DNA of 64,000 bases, from assembly GCF_004362895.1 (NCBI RefSeq), contig NZ_SNXI01000014.1:1-64000 (forward strand), given 5' to 3'. The notes beneath the pieces were generated by a model. The model searched no databases and was not told where the DNA came from. It worked only from the letters and a program-made list of their open reading frames with translations. Source of the DNA: Idiomarina aquatica. Its GTDB lineage: Bacteria; Pseudomonadota; Gammaproteobacteria; Enterobacterales; Alteromonadaceae. Numbering within the stretch: position 1 is the first letter of the stretch; each line of letters opens with the position of its first letter. Positions 1-7,144 of this stretch are shown piece by piece. The translations under genes were made by a program, and so were the position numbers.

Positions 1-95
1 CAGCGATAATATCGACCACTTACTGCCCTGGAATATCGAGCTCACACCCTAGCGTCAATTATCTTGGCCGGTTGTGTGGTTCGCGTTACGCTTAC
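1..95 (+). mobile_element. Right end of an IS66-family insertion sequence (partial)
   Basis: The first 95 bases look like the 3' end of an IS66-type element. A short reading frame ends with a typical IS66 transposase C-terminus (next entry). About 43 bp later the sequence finishes with GCGTTACGCTTAC at 83-95, whose reverse complement starts GTAAGCG, the usual terminal sequence of IS66 elements. The rest of the element lies left of the window. IS66 elements normally duplicate 8 bp of target, so 96-103 should recur at the other end if the copy is intact. The call rests on a short stretch and is inferred from motif memory. Confidence 0.6.
2..52 (+). CDS. tnpC: IS66-family transposase (TnpC), last 16 codons
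   Basis: The frame starting at base 2 reads SDNIDHLLPWNIELTP and then stops at 50-52. A DxLLPW-type ending is characteristic of the C-terminal tail of IS66 TnpC transposases, which are DDE enzymes catalysing transposition of the element. Only the extreme 3' end is in the window, so it cannot be said whether the gene is intact. Its position just inside the putative right terminal repeat supports the assignment. Confidence 0.55.
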   Translation, partial: SDNIDHLLPWNIELTP

Positions 96-190
96 TTTCC
101 AACCGCCCTGTTTTCTCAACCGATGCAAATAGACTAAAATTAATCCCAGTGCTACATTGTACTTAACATGTAACACATTAAGGAGTTGAC

Positions 191-478
191 ATGAGTGATG
201 CAACCTTCACTTTTAGAGTAGAAGAGGATTTGAAAAGTCAATTTGCTCATGCCGCAAAGTCTCGTGACCGGAGCAGTGCCCAATTGCTTCGCGATTTTAT
301 GCGTGAATATGTACAGCAACAGCAGAAAGTGGCTGACCATGATGCTTGGTTTCAACAGCAAGTTCAGGCGGGAATAGAGTCTGCCGATGCACAAAACCTT
401 GTCTCAGCGGCAGAAGTTGAAGCGAAATTTGCCGCTCGTCGAATTGCTACAAAACGCAAGCTTGATCAGTCTGAATGA
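191..478 (+). CDS. RHH/RelB-type antitoxin
   Basis: This 95-residue protein begins with a ribbon-helix-helix-like segment (residues about 4-40: a beta-strand with TFTFRV followed by two charged helices) of the kind that forms DNA-binding dimers in RelB/ParD antitoxins. The C-terminal half is charged and helical (lysine and arginine near the end), as expected for the toxin-neutralising tail. AGGAG at 181-185 sits five bases before the ATG. The stop codon overlaps the start of the toxin gene (ATGA at 475-478), which indicates translational coupling. The protein presumably binds and blocks the downstream RelE/ParE-like toxin and represses its own operon; the imperfect inverted repeat around 153-175 could be the operator. 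The exact family (RelB or ParD-like) is uncertain. Confidence 0.8.
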   Translation: MSDATFTFRVEEDLKSQFAHAAKSRDRSSAQLLRDFMREYVQQQQKVADHDAWFQQQVQAGIESADAQNLVSAAEVEAKFAARRIATKRKLDQSE

Positions 479-753
479 TAGACGTTACCTGGACCTTAAA
501 AGCGATACAGGATCGCGAGACTATCTATGACTACATTGAAAAAATTAACCCGACAGCCGCTCTAGAGTTGGACGAGCTATTCTCGTTAACAATATCGCAT
601 TTGGAACGTCATCCTGAGTTGGGTCGCAAAGGTAGAGTATCATCGACCCGTGAATTGGTTGTGCATGAGAACTACATCGCGGTTTATCGTTTTGATGGCT
701 CACAGCTTCAAATTTTACGTATTCTCCATGCAGCAATGCAGTGGCCGTCTTAA
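475..753 (+). CDS. RelE/ParE-family toxin
   Basis: This 92-residue protein has the RelE/ParE fold signature: a helical N-terminal hairpin (residues 5-45), then GRKGRV and RELVV, followed by beta-strands carrying YIAVYRF and a C-terminal ILRILHA strand. It lacks an obvious catalytic residue set that would separate ribosome-dependent mRNA cleavage (RelE) from gyrase poisoning (ParE), so the target is open. The spacing of conserved arginines and the RILHA ending resemble the ParE/RelE superfamily. It overlaps the antitoxin by 4 bp and forms a two-gene operon with it. A REP-like hairpin and a terminator follow. Together with the upstream IS66 end, the pair looks like accessory DNA. Confidence 0.8.
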   Translation: MIDVTWTLKAIQDRETIYDYIEKINPTAALELDELFSLTISHLERHPELGRKGRVSSTRELVVHENYIAVYRFDGSQLQILRILHAAMQWPS

Positions 754-774
754 CCGGAACAAAAATGAATTCCT

Positions 775-796
775 CTCGCGCCAGGGCGCGAGCTAC
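775..796 (-). repeat. REP-like palindrome with GTAG head
   Basis: On the minus strand GTAG (793-796) is followed by a perfect 8-bp stem, CTCGCGCC/GGCGCGAG, with a 2-nt loop. The same layout recurs at 6165, 20175, 21645, 22411 and 22933, and a variant is found at 6912-7013. A GTAG tetranucleotide 5' of a hairpin is the hallmark of REP elements mobilised by RAYT (TnpA-REP) tyrosine transposases; that link is inference. Confidence 0.7.
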
Positions 797-814
797 GGGT
801 AAGATACGGGTAAT

Positions 815-842
815 AAAAAAGCCGCTCAGTGAGCGGCTTTTT
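815..842. terminator. Bidirectional intrinsic terminator between the toxin gene and ssrA
   Basis: A 9-bp stem (AGCCGCTCA/TGAGCGGCT, almost no loop) is flanked by an A-run on the left and a T-run on the right, so it can terminate tmRNA transcription on the minus strand (it lies just past the tmRNA 3' end) and the toxin operon on the plus strand. Confidence 0.85.
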
Positions 843-849
843 ATGGAAT

Positions 850-1209
850 TGGTGGAGCTGGCGGGAGTTGAACCCGCGTCCGCAATACCTACATCCTCGG
901 TCCTACATGCTTATTCAGTCTTTTTATTAACCAGCATGACGCCGACTGACAGGCTTCAACTACTGGCGAGTCCGATTGAGTTTAACGCTTCAGCTCCGGA
1001 CAAAGCATCCACGCGAGTCTACCTTAGGTCGAGCCGTCCTGATCCAGTCTCGTAGACAAAGCGCTGGGGGACGGGCTTAGCGGGTTATTAAGCCGCTAGA
1101 GCGTAGTTGTCGTCGTTTGCAACTATAAAGTTGAGGCTTTTTACGAGGCCAGCCTCACCTCGGCATGCACCTTGGGTTTCGTGTATCCCGTCGAATCCTG
1201 ATCAGCCCC
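850..1209 (-). ncRNA. ssrA: tmRNA (SsrA), tag ANDDNYALAA
   Basis: The minus strand starts GGGGCTGAT at 1209 and ends with an alanine-acceptor-like T-arm (GGGTTCAACTCCCGCC) and CCACCA at 850-855, so the molecule is about 360 nt. The tag reading frame is at 1088-1120: GCA AAC GAC GAC AAC TAC GCT CTA GCG GCT then TAA TAA, giving ANDDNYALAA, the normal gammaproteobacterial proteolysis tag ending in ALAA. tmRNA together with SmpB rescues ribosomes stalled on broken mRNAs and marks the partial proteins for ClpXP. A terminator lies immediately downstream (815-842). The 3' end of ssrA is a frequent integration site for islands, and the toxin-antitoxin pair and IS66 end lie on that side. Confidence 0.97.
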
Positions 1210-1247
1210 AAAGTTTTCTGTCAGTTCTTATTGACGTGATGTTGTTA

Positions 1248-1253
1248 CTATAC
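1248..1253 (-). promoter_or_regulatory. Possible -10 box of the ssrA promoter
   Basis: Reading the minus strand, TATAGT lies about 40 nt before the mature 5' end of tmRNA, which would leave room for a short 5' extension removed by RNase P. No good -35 hexamer is visible 17 nt upstream, so this is a weak call. Confidence 0.35.
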
Positions 1254-1260
1254 CTGAGAC

Positions 1261-1296
1261 ACCGTTTAAGCGCTATAAGTTCCGCACTTAAACGGT
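1261..1296. other. Stem-loop between elbB and ssrA
   Basis: A perfect 10-bp inverted repeat, ACCGTTTAAG (1261-1270) and CTTAAACGGT (1287-1296), encloses a 16-nt loop. It lies 22 bp past the elbB stop and upstream of the ssrA promoter region. No U-run follows it on the minus strand, so it is either a weak elbB terminator or an operator; the sequence does not decide. Confidence 0.4.
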
Positions 1297-1317
1297 TATT
1301 TATTACCCGATAGCCAC

Positions 1318-1971
1318 TTATGCGGCCATATACAGCACTTTTTCGACCAATTTACTGATACCAGCTTCGGCATCCGGTAAATTTTCGGCCAGCATATAAG
1401 CTGGTGTGGTGACCAAGCGGTGATTATCATCGACCACGATATCGCGTACATCACAGTCCACGTGTTCGCCACCCATTTTATTAATGGCGGCGGCAACATC
1501 AGCGTCGTTACCCACGGTCACACGCACTCCGTTACCGTAAATATACGGCAGCATTACCGGTGCGATGCATAAGTAACCTGCCGGTTTACGCGCATCCTTA
1601 AAGGCTTTACCCACGTGTTCAACCTGTTCGTTGATCATCATTTGGTCGCCTTTAAAAGCGAAGTCACAAAAGTTTTTCGCAACACCAAACCCGCCGGGTA
1701 CGATGAGCGCATCGAATTCACTCACGTTAAGTTCGCTTAACGGCTTAACGTCACCACGAGCGATGCGGGCCGCTTCTTGTAACACATTGCGCTTTTCGCT
1801 GCTTTCCTCACCGCTTAAGTGATTAATCACCTGAGTCTGTTGCGTATCCGGTGCAAAACACTGATACGAAGCGCCCTGCTTGCTAATATGCAGGAGTGTT
1901 AACACCACCTCATTCACTTCGGCCCCATCAAATACGCCTGAACCTGCTAATAACACTGCTACGTTTTTCAT
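1318..1971 (-). CDS. elbB: ElbB-type glyoxalase / DJ-1-PfpI superfamily protein
   Basis: This 217-residue protein belongs to the ElbB branch of the DJ-1/PfpI (class I glutamine amidotransferase-like) fold. Visible marks are the N-terminal strand VAVLLAGSGVFDG, the ALIVPGGFG motif around residue 90, and the nucleophile-elbow cysteine in AGYLCIAP near residue 136. E. coli ElbB has weak glyoxalase activity and has been linked to isoprenoid metabolism, but its physiological role is unclear. Length matches the family (about 217). ATG at 1971 is preferred over the GTG one codon upstream because of the GGG Shine-Dalgarno spacing. It is monocistronic and downstream of an ene-reductase gene on the same strand. 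Confidence 0.9.
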   Translation of the reverse strand: MKNVAVLLAGSGVFDGAEVNEVVLTLLHISKQGASYQCFAPDTQQTQVINHLSGEESSEKRNVLQEAARIARGDVKPLSELNVSEFDALIVPGGFGVAKNFCDFAFKGDQMMINEQVEHVGKAFKDARKPAGYLCIAPVMLPYIYGNGVRVTVGNDADVAAAINKMGGEHVDCDVRDIVVDDNHRLVTTPAYMLAENLPDAEAGISKLVEKVLYMAA

Positions 1972-2006
1972 CACAATACCCTTTTGATTCGATCCCTTTT
2001 ATGTGC

Positions 2007-3128
2007 TTAGTCCGCTTCGATGTGCTTGTCGTGCTCATCGCGCCACTGCCATTCGTTTTCCAGGGTGGCGGTTGGCTGCAGCATCGCAAACTCCAAATCC
2101 TCAATGGTTTCGCCGTCTTTCAAGCGCTTAGGCATATCAGGATTAGCCAACGCTTTCTTGCCCAACGCCAGCAACGCATTGGGATAATGCGCGGCAATAT
2201 GCTCGTAGTTACTTTCGTCGATACCGCCATTAACAATTAACGGGATATCACTAAATTCCTGCACGATTTCCGCTAAGGTCTTGTTGCTGCCGCCTTTAAA
2301 CGGCTTACGGCTAACATCAGTGTCTGTGGTATGAATATAGTCGATGCCGGCTTCTTTCAAGGCCTTGACGATTTTGATCATGGCGTCCTCGCCTTCTGGC
2401 CATTGATAATCGGGGTCAGTCACAGTGATTTGCCCTAACCGAATGCCAACGATAAAGTTTTCACCTTTGGCCGCGTCTTTACAAGCCTTGGCCACCATCG
2501 CCACAAATTTTAACCGGTGGCCAATGTCGCCACCCCACTGATCACCGCGTTGATTAAAGTGTTCGCTTAAAAATTCATTCAACAGATAACCATTTGCCGC
2601 ATGCAGCTCGACACCATCAAAGCCAGCTTCTTCAGCCCGGTTAACAGAGCCGACAAAGCCCTGCATCACCGCATCAAAATCGCTTTCATCCATGGCTTTG
2701 GGGGGTTTCCAACCGTCGCTTTCACCGTATAACGCCAGCGGCTCGCCTTTGGGTTTTACTTCGCTCGGCGCGATCGGCGTATCGGTGTATTCGTTGTGCT
2801 GAAACTGTGCGCCGGCATGCATTAATTGCATAATGAATTTGGCGCCATGCTTGTGCACGCGCTCAACGACTTGCTTCCAGGCATCGGTTTGCGGTGCATC
2901 AGTAATGCCCGGCTGGTTAACATAGCCCTGACTTGCCTGGCGGTCGGTATACACGCCTTCGCTGATAATCAGCGGCCAGCCGCCCTCAGCAAAGCGCGCA
3001 TAATAGTCACCCATCAACTCGGTAGGTTTACCTTTGCTGTCAGCGCTGGTGCGCGTCATCGGTGCCACAACAAAACGGTTATCTAGTTTATGACCTTTTA
3101 ACTCGAAATCATCAAATGCAGAGCTCAT
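2007..3128 (-). CDS. Old-yellow-enzyme family NADH:flavin oxidoreductase (ene-reductase)
   Basis: This 373-residue FMN-dependent TIM-barrel enzyme belongs to the Old Yellow Enzyme family (NemA/XenB relatives), which reduces activated C=C bonds of enals, enones, nitro-esters or nitroaromatics using NAD(P)H. Motifs seen are NRFVVAPMTRTSAD near the N-terminus (FMN phosphate/isoalloxazine side), IMQLMHAGAQ around residue 100, the active-site region GVELHAANGYLLNEFLS around residue 175, and a C-terminal IVNGGID/LGKKALANPD phosphate-binding segment. The length is normal. The gap to elbB is about 35 bp and both are on the minus strand, so co-transcription is possible. The natural substrate cannot be told. 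Confidence 0.88.
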   Translation of the reverse strand: MSSAFDDFELKGHKLDNRFVVAPMTRTSADSKGKPTELMGDYYARFAEGGWPLIISEGVYTDRQASQGYVNQPGITDAPQTDAWKQVVERVHKHGAKFIMQLMHAGAQFQHNEYTDTPIAPSEVKPKGEPLALYGESDGWKPPKAMDESDFDAVMQGFVGSVNRAEEAGFDGVELHAANGYLLNEFLSEHFNQRGDQWGGDIGHRLKFVAMVAKACKDAAKGENFIVGIRLGQITVTDPDYQWPEGEDAMIKIVKALKEAGIDYIHTTDTDVSRKPFKGGSNKTLAEIVQEFSDIPLIVNGGIDESNYEHIAAHYPNALLALGKKALANPDMPKRLKDGETIEDLEFAMLQPTATLENEWQWRDEHDKHIEAD

Positions 3129-3222
3129 TCTTCAATCCTTATACCATCGCTATTGTTATATGCCCATAAGCATAGCTGTTGTGATGGGTTACGCTTAAAT
3201 CAAGCGGTTTTGATCACTTTGC

Positions 3223-4359
3223 TCACTTAATCGCCTGTAAAACCACCGCTGCTTTTTGCTTTCGCCCGCCGTAGCCAAAAGCCTTGTTAAAGGTAGCGAT
3301 TGGTATAGGCAGATACTGTCGCTGGGTCGATGACTCCCAGGGCAAGGTATCGTAATCGGGATCGTTGATATACACGAAATCATCGTCTGCCGCACAAATC
3401 AGCACCCAATGCGGTGCCCGCACACCATCAAACTGATAGGTTGATATCAGTGCCATGACCAACGCGCCATTGGCGAGGTCTTCTTTTAGCAGTTCGAGCG
3501 TGTAATCCCGCACATTAATCGGCACGCCCTGTGCCTGCAAAAAGTTCATGTCCGCGGCCTGAATACGCTGCATAACATCCTTTTTTTGCACTTGCCGAAC
3601 CGACTCAATAAATAGTGGACTATCGGTATTCACCTCGACTCGTGCCGACAACCCACGATTATAAGCCGCCCGGGCCAAACCATGCGGGCCACAGCCTCCA
3701 TGTCCGGAGGTCATGTAAATGGTGGTCGCTTCACGCCAGATTTCTAATTCTTCCGCGGCGGGGTCAGTACTTGGCCGATCAAAATAATCCATAGCCATCA
3801 GCAAGCTAGCCGGGCCACAGGTAAATTCAGTAGTTTGCGTTAACATGGGAACATATTCATCGGTCGCGCCGACACCGCTGTCATCGCCCAATTCGTAACG
3901 CGGCAATAGTTTTTGCATGACCAGTGCGTCGGTCGACTGACCGCTACTGGGCGGATAATAGGCTTCACGCAATTCTATCAAACGAAATCCCTCGCCACGG
4001 AATAGCTGCTCAGCGCGCTGGTTAGATGTGGCCATTTCTGTGCGTAAAAACAAGCAATGGCGTTCATCGGCCAAGTGCTCCGCCCACTGCAAAAGTTTAC
4101 GACCATAACCCATGCCTTGTCTTGAAGGTGCCAACACCAGCGCATACAAGCGGGCAAGATTGGTGCTGTTGCGATACAACAACACAGTGTAACCCTGCAC
4201 ACTTTCGTCAGCATCAACAGCAACGTAAAAGTCAGCGCTGGGCGCATCAATAAAGCGTCGAAAGCTACGCCGGCTAATCGCATCATCAGGAAACGTACCC
4301 TGTTCCAGTGCAACGACCGCGTCGAGGTGCGAAACTTGGGCGGGAATAAAGTTAATCAA
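3223..4359 (-). CDS. GNAT acetyltransferase fused to a C39-like cysteine peptidase
   Basis: This 378-residue fusion has two domains. Residues 1-150 are a GNAT acetyltransferase of RimI type with the acetyl-CoA pyrophosphate loop RQGMGYG at 80-86. Residues about 170-378 are a peptidase C39-like domain with the nucleophile in EFTCGPAS (Cys181), a histidine in APHWVLI (His317) and a following INDPD aspartate (Asp333), so the papain-type triad looks complete. Such two-domain proteins (DUF3335-type) are known in proteobacteria, often near RimK-like ATP-grasp enzymes, but their substrate is not established. No signal peptide is visible, so it is probably cytoplasmic. It is divergent from purM, with 97 bp between them. 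Activity on a protein terminus or a modified peptide is inference. Confidence 0.85.
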   Translation of the reverse strand: MINFIPAQVSHLDAVVALEQGTFPDDAISRRSFRRFIDAPSADFYVAVDADESVQGYTVLLYRNSTNLARLYALVLAPSRQGMGYGRKLLQWAEHLADERHCLFLRTEMATSNQRAEQLFRGEGFRLIELREAYYPPSSGQSTDALVMQKLLPRYELGDDSGVGATDEYVPMLTQTTEFTCGPASLLMAMDYFDRPSTDPAAEELEIWREATTIYMTSGHGGCGPHGLARAAYNRGLSARVEVNTDSPLFIESVRQVQKKDVMQRIQAADMNFLQAQGVPINVRDYTLELLKEDLANGALVMALISTYQFDGVRAPHWVLICAADDDFVYINDPDYDTLPWESSTQRQYLPIPIATFNKAFGYGGRKQKAAVVLQAIK

Positions 4360-4456
4360 GGCACAATCCCTAAAATGAAACAGGTTTTACAGTACCTTTT
4401 TTACCACATTTCGTGCTAAACTTGCGCGCAAATTTTGAGCCTGTTAAGGAATTTTC

Positions 4457-5512
4457 GTGAGCGATAACAAACCCTCTCTAAGCTACAAAGACGCAGGCGT
4501 CGATATTGACGCTGGTAACGCCCTGGTTGACCGTATCAAAGGGGTCACAAAACGGACGGCGCGCCCTGAAGTGATGGGGAGCATTGGTGGTTTTGGCGCG
4601 CTTTGCGAACTGCCCGAAGGCTACAAAAAACCGGTATTGGTATCCGGCACAGATGGCGTTGGCACTAAGCTCCGCCTGGCGATTGACTTAAAACAGCATC
4701 GCGGTGTGGGTATCGACCTGGTCGCTATGTGCGTTAACGATTTAATCGTACAAGGTGCAGAACCGCTATTTTTCCTTGATTATTACGCTACCGGCAAACT
4801 TGATGTCGATGTAGCCGCTGACGTTGTCACCGGTATTGGCGATGGCTGCGAACAATCAGGCTGCGCACTTATCGGTGGTGAGACGGCGGAGATGCCGGGC
4901 ATGTACGAGCACGGCGATTATGATTTAGCCGGCTTCTGTGTTGGTGTGGTCGAAAAAGAAGACATTATCGATGGCTCAAAAGTTGCCGAAGGCGACGCGC
5001 TGATCGCGCTGGCCTCCAGCGGCCCGCACTCTAACGGCTATTCTCTGATCCGTAAAATTATTGAAGTCAGCGGTGCTGATTTAGAATCAGACCTGCACGG
5101 CCGTACACTGGCTCAGCACTTGCTTGAGCCAACGCGTATCTACGTTAAATCGGTGCTTGAATTAATAAAGCAGGTGCCGGTGCACGCGCTGTCACACATA
5201 ACCGGCGGCGGTTTCTGGGAGAATATCCCACGCGTTTTGCCCAAAGGCGCCAAAGCAGTGATCGACGGCAACAGCTGGGATTGGCCGGTGATTTTTGACT
5301 GGTTAAAAGAGAACGGTAACGTCAGCATGAAAGAGATGTACCGCACCTTTAACTGTGGCGTAGGCATGGTCATTGCGGTTCCGCAGGAGCATGCTGAGCG
5401 CGCCGTTGAAGTACTTACCGCAGCCGGCGAAACTGCCTGGAACATTGGTCATATTGCCAACGCCGATGATGCCGACGAGCAGGTTGAAATTCTGGCTGAC
5501 GAGACTCGCTAA
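4457..5512 (+). CDS. purM: Phosphoribosylformylglycinamidine cyclo-ligase (AIR synthetase)
   Basis: PurM makes aminoimidazole ribonucleotide from FGAM with ATP, step five of de novo purine synthesis. The protein has 351 residues, close to the usual 345. Clear family motifs are the N-terminal [26 protein letters not shown] (ATP/substrate loop, residues about 62-75), [35 protein letters not shown] and [14 protein letters not shown]. The start is GTG at 4457 with AAGGA at 4446-4450. purN follows after 9 bp, forming the usual purMN operon. No convincing PurR box was found in the 97-bp upstream gap. Confidence 0.98.
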   Translation: MSDNKPSLSYKDAGVDIDAGNALVDRIKGVTKRTARPEVMGSIGGFGALCELPEGYKKPVLVSGTDGVGTKLRLAIDLKQHRGVGIDLVAMCVNDLIVQGAEPLFFLDYYATGKLDVDVAADVVTGIGDGCEQSGCALIGGETAEMPGMYEHGDYDLAGFCVGVVEKEDIIDGSKVAEGDALIALASSGPHSNGYSLIRKIIEVSGADLESDLHGRTLAQHLLEPTRIYVKSVLELIKQVPVHALSHITGGGFWENIPRVLPKGAKAVIDGNSWDWPVIFDWLKENGNVSMKEMYRTFNCGVGMVIAVPQEHAERAVEVLTAAGETAWNIGHIANADDADEQVEILADETR

Positions 5513-5521
5513 GGCGCTTTG

Positions 5522-6160
5522 ATGAAACGTATTGTAGTTCTGATTTCGGGAACCGGCTCTAATATGCTGGCTATTCAGCAGGCCTGCGAAGAAGGCCGTA
5601 TTGCCGGGCAGATCGTTGCAGTTATTGCCAATAAGGCATCGGCAAAGGGTCTGGAAAAAGCCGCTGCTAAAGGTATTGATACAGAAGTGCTGTCGCACAA
5701 GGCGTTTGCAAGCCGCGAAGCCTATGACGCAGAACTTAATGTCCTGATCGACAGCTATCAACCTGATTTAGTCGTATTGGCCGGCTTTATGCGTATTCTG
5801 ACCGGAGAATTTACCCGCCATTATGAAGGCCGCATGCTGAATATTCACCCGTCTTTGCTACCTAAGTATAAAGGTGTCAACACGCACCAGCGGGCGCTGG
5901 ATGCGGGCGATGAAGAGCATGGTGTCAGTGTACACTTTGTTACCGAAGAGCTTGATGGCGGACCGGTTGTATTGCAAGCCAAAGTGCCGGTGTTCGATGG
6001 TGACACGGTTGATGATTTGCAGGCGCGTGTGCATGAACAGGAGCACCGAATTTATCCACTAGTGGTTAATTGGTTCTGTCAGCAACGACTTAAACTTGAA
6101 GGCGGCCGCGCGACACTCGACGGTCAGCCATTAGGTGAACACGGCTACGCGGCAGATTAA
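5522..6160 (+). CDS. purN: Phosphoribosylglycinamide formyltransferase (GAR transformylase)
   Basis: PurN transfers the formyl group of 10-formyl-THF to GAR, step three of purine synthesis. The 212-residue protein carries the N-terminal phosphate-binding loop VLISGTGSNMLAI, the AGFMRIL segment, and the catalytic region LNIHPSLLPKYKG (Asn/His) with the downstream aspartate in EELDGGPVV. An in-frame TTG at 5519 is rejected in favour of ATG at 5522, which has AAGG seven bases before it and matches the family start (MK-IVVLISG). It lies 9 bp after purM in the same operon. The stop is followed within a few bases by a REP-like hairpin that may act as the 3' end of the transcript. Confidence 0.97.
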   Translation: MKRIVVLISGTGSNMLAIQQACEEGRIAGQIVAVIANKASAKGLEKAAAKGIDTEVLSHKAFASREAYDAELNVLIDSYQPDLVVLAGFMRILTGEFTRHYEGRMLNIHPSLLPKYKGVNTHQRALDAGDEEHGVSVHFVTEELDGGPVVLQAKVPVFDGDTVDDLQARVHEQEHRIYPLVVNWFCQQRLKLEGGRATLDGQPLGEHGYAAD

Positions 6161-6164
6161 TAAT

Positions 6165-6187
6165 GTAGCTTGCGCCTGAGGCGCAAG
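6165..6187 (+). repeat. REP-like palindrome filling the purN / DUF3108 gap
   Basis: GTAG at 6165-6168 is followed by CTTGCGCC, TGA and GGCGCAAG, a perfect 8-bp stem with a 3-nt loop. The element occupies nearly all of the 27 bp between two convergent stop codons; the next base on the right starts the TAA stop of the DUF3108 gene (minus strand). It has the same GTAG-hairpin design as the other copies and may also serve as a bidirectional transcript end. Confidence 0.65.
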
Positions 6188-6892
6188 TTATCTATTCAAT
6201 TTTTCCAACGTCATGGTGGCTTGTTCGTCACCCTCTTTGAATTGCTGCATTTTTACCAGCAGGTAGTCGAGTTCGGGTGCGAACCAAAAATAGGTTTGGC
6301 GCCGGTTGTTTTCGCGTACCCTTTCGACTTTTACCGTATCTAACTGACCGTATGGCGTGCTGATCTGCTCTTCTCCAAGCACCGCAAAGCGGTATTCATC
6401 TGCTTGTCCTTTTTCATCGATAATGTCATACACGTAAGGCGCATTATCGGCTGCCACATCTAAACGTAGTTTTTCAATTACGCTGGCTTCGTCATAAAGC
6501 GCCCCCTGCCAATCGATGTCGATCAACCGCCCGCTATCGACATTCTTTACTTCCTGTTCATCAGCATCAAAACTGGCATGGAAAGATTTATCTGAGCCGG
6601 TGCCCGAACGCATGTATAAAAACTCGATCGGATCAAAACGCTGATGTTCTTCATTATAGGTAAACACCGAGCGGGTCTCGCGAACGTCGGACAAAATAAA
6701 CCAGGAGATATCGGTTTTACCCCGCAGCTGCCATTCACCATTGGGCGAGGTTTCGAGCATCCTGTAGCCTTCACCGTAGTCACTGCCACCACGAGTTACT
6801 TTGTAATGGGCTTCGTACGGAGACAGTTTAACCGGTTCTGCGACAGCGGCGGTTGCAGTAAGCGCTAAAAACATCGTTAACGCTAGTTTCAT
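6188..6892 (-). CDS. DUF3108 domain-containing exported protein
   Basis: This 234-residue protein has a clear N-terminal signal peptide (MKLALTMFLALTATAAVA, likely cleaved before EPVKL), so it is exported to the periplasm. The mature part, with YEAHYKVTRGG, the DISWFILSDVRETRSVF segment and a C-terminal TYFWFAPELDYLLVKMQQ, matches the DUF3108 family, beta-rich exported proteins of unknown function. Members often sit beside purMN in Alteromonadales and Vibrio relatives, as here, in convergent orientation. No catalytic residues can be assigned. The stop codon directly touches a REP-like hairpin shared with purN. No function is assigned. Confidence 0.85.
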   Translation of the reverse strand: MKLALTMFLALTATAAVAEPVKLSPYEAHYKVTRGGSDYGEGYRMLETSPNGEWQLRGKTDISWFILSDVRETRSVFTYNEEHQRFDPIEFLYMRSGTGSDKSFHASFDADEQEVKNVDSGRLIDIDWQGALYDEASVIEKLRLDVAADNAPYVYDIIDEKGQADEYRFAVLGEEQISTPYGQLDTVKVERVRENNRRQTYFWFAPELDYLLVKMQQFKEGDEQATMTLEKLNR

Positions 6893-6911
6893 TGAATACT
6901 CCTTATCGATC

Positions 6912-7013
6912 GCGCTCGCGCAAAATGCGCGAGTTACATGCTTGAGAGCGCTCGCGCAAAATGCGCGAGTTACATACTTGAGGGCTCTCGGGCACGATGC
7001 GCGAGTTACATAG
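6912..7013 (-). repeat. Three tandem REP-like palindromes, 36-bp period
   Basis: Three contiguous units begin at 6912, 6948 and 6984. The first two differ by only a couple of bases; the third is diverged. Each holds CTCGCGC/GCGCGAG with an A/T-rich loop followed by TTAC, that is GTAA preceding the hairpin on the minus strand, a variant of the GTAG design seen elsewhere. The array lies between the starts of the divergent DUF3108 and fadE genes, upstream of the fadE operator. There are no unique spacers, so it is not a CRISPR. Confidence 0.75.
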
Positions 7014-7111
7014 CATGCAAAGTACAGTTTCCACTCAATCTGACCATTATTTCAAACGCTTGTTCAATTTTCACTTGAAATTGCAATCCGTCTGATCTAC
7101 TTTGCATGTAT

Positions 7112-7128
7112 TACTGGTCAGACCTCTA
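7112..7128. promoter_or_regulatory. Candidate FadR operator upstream of fadE
   Basis: TACTGGTCAGACCTCTA at 7112-7128 matches the core of the FadR site (TGGTNNNACCA) at all but one defined position. It lies 16 bp before the fadE ATG, overlapping the leader or start-point region. In enterobacteria and vibrios FadR represses fadE and is released by long-chain acyl-CoA; the same logic is inferred here. A second partly palindromic stretch at 7051-7067 (TTCAAACGCTTGTTCAA) might be another regulator site, but the match is poor. Confidence 0.6.
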
Positions 7129-7144
7129 AAAATCGGAGAAAGCT

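Noticed and set aside
741-1055. 104-residue ORF on the plus strand (starts MAVLTGTK)
   Set aside because: It runs across the REP, the terminator and the tmRNA antisense strand; no ribosome-binding site and no recognisable protein pattern.
4360-4456. PurR operator upstream of purM
   Set aside because: GCGCAAATTTTGAG only loosely resembles ACGCAAACGTTTGCGT and lacks the second half-site.
6912-7013. CRISPR-like array of three 36-bp units
   Set aside because: The units are contiguous with no unique spacers, are palindromic throughout, and match the REP design; no cas genes are nearby.
7051-7067. PsrA-type operator upstream of fadE
   Set aside because: TTCAAACGCTTGTTCAA has one good half-site, but the second half matches at too few positions; kept only as a remark.
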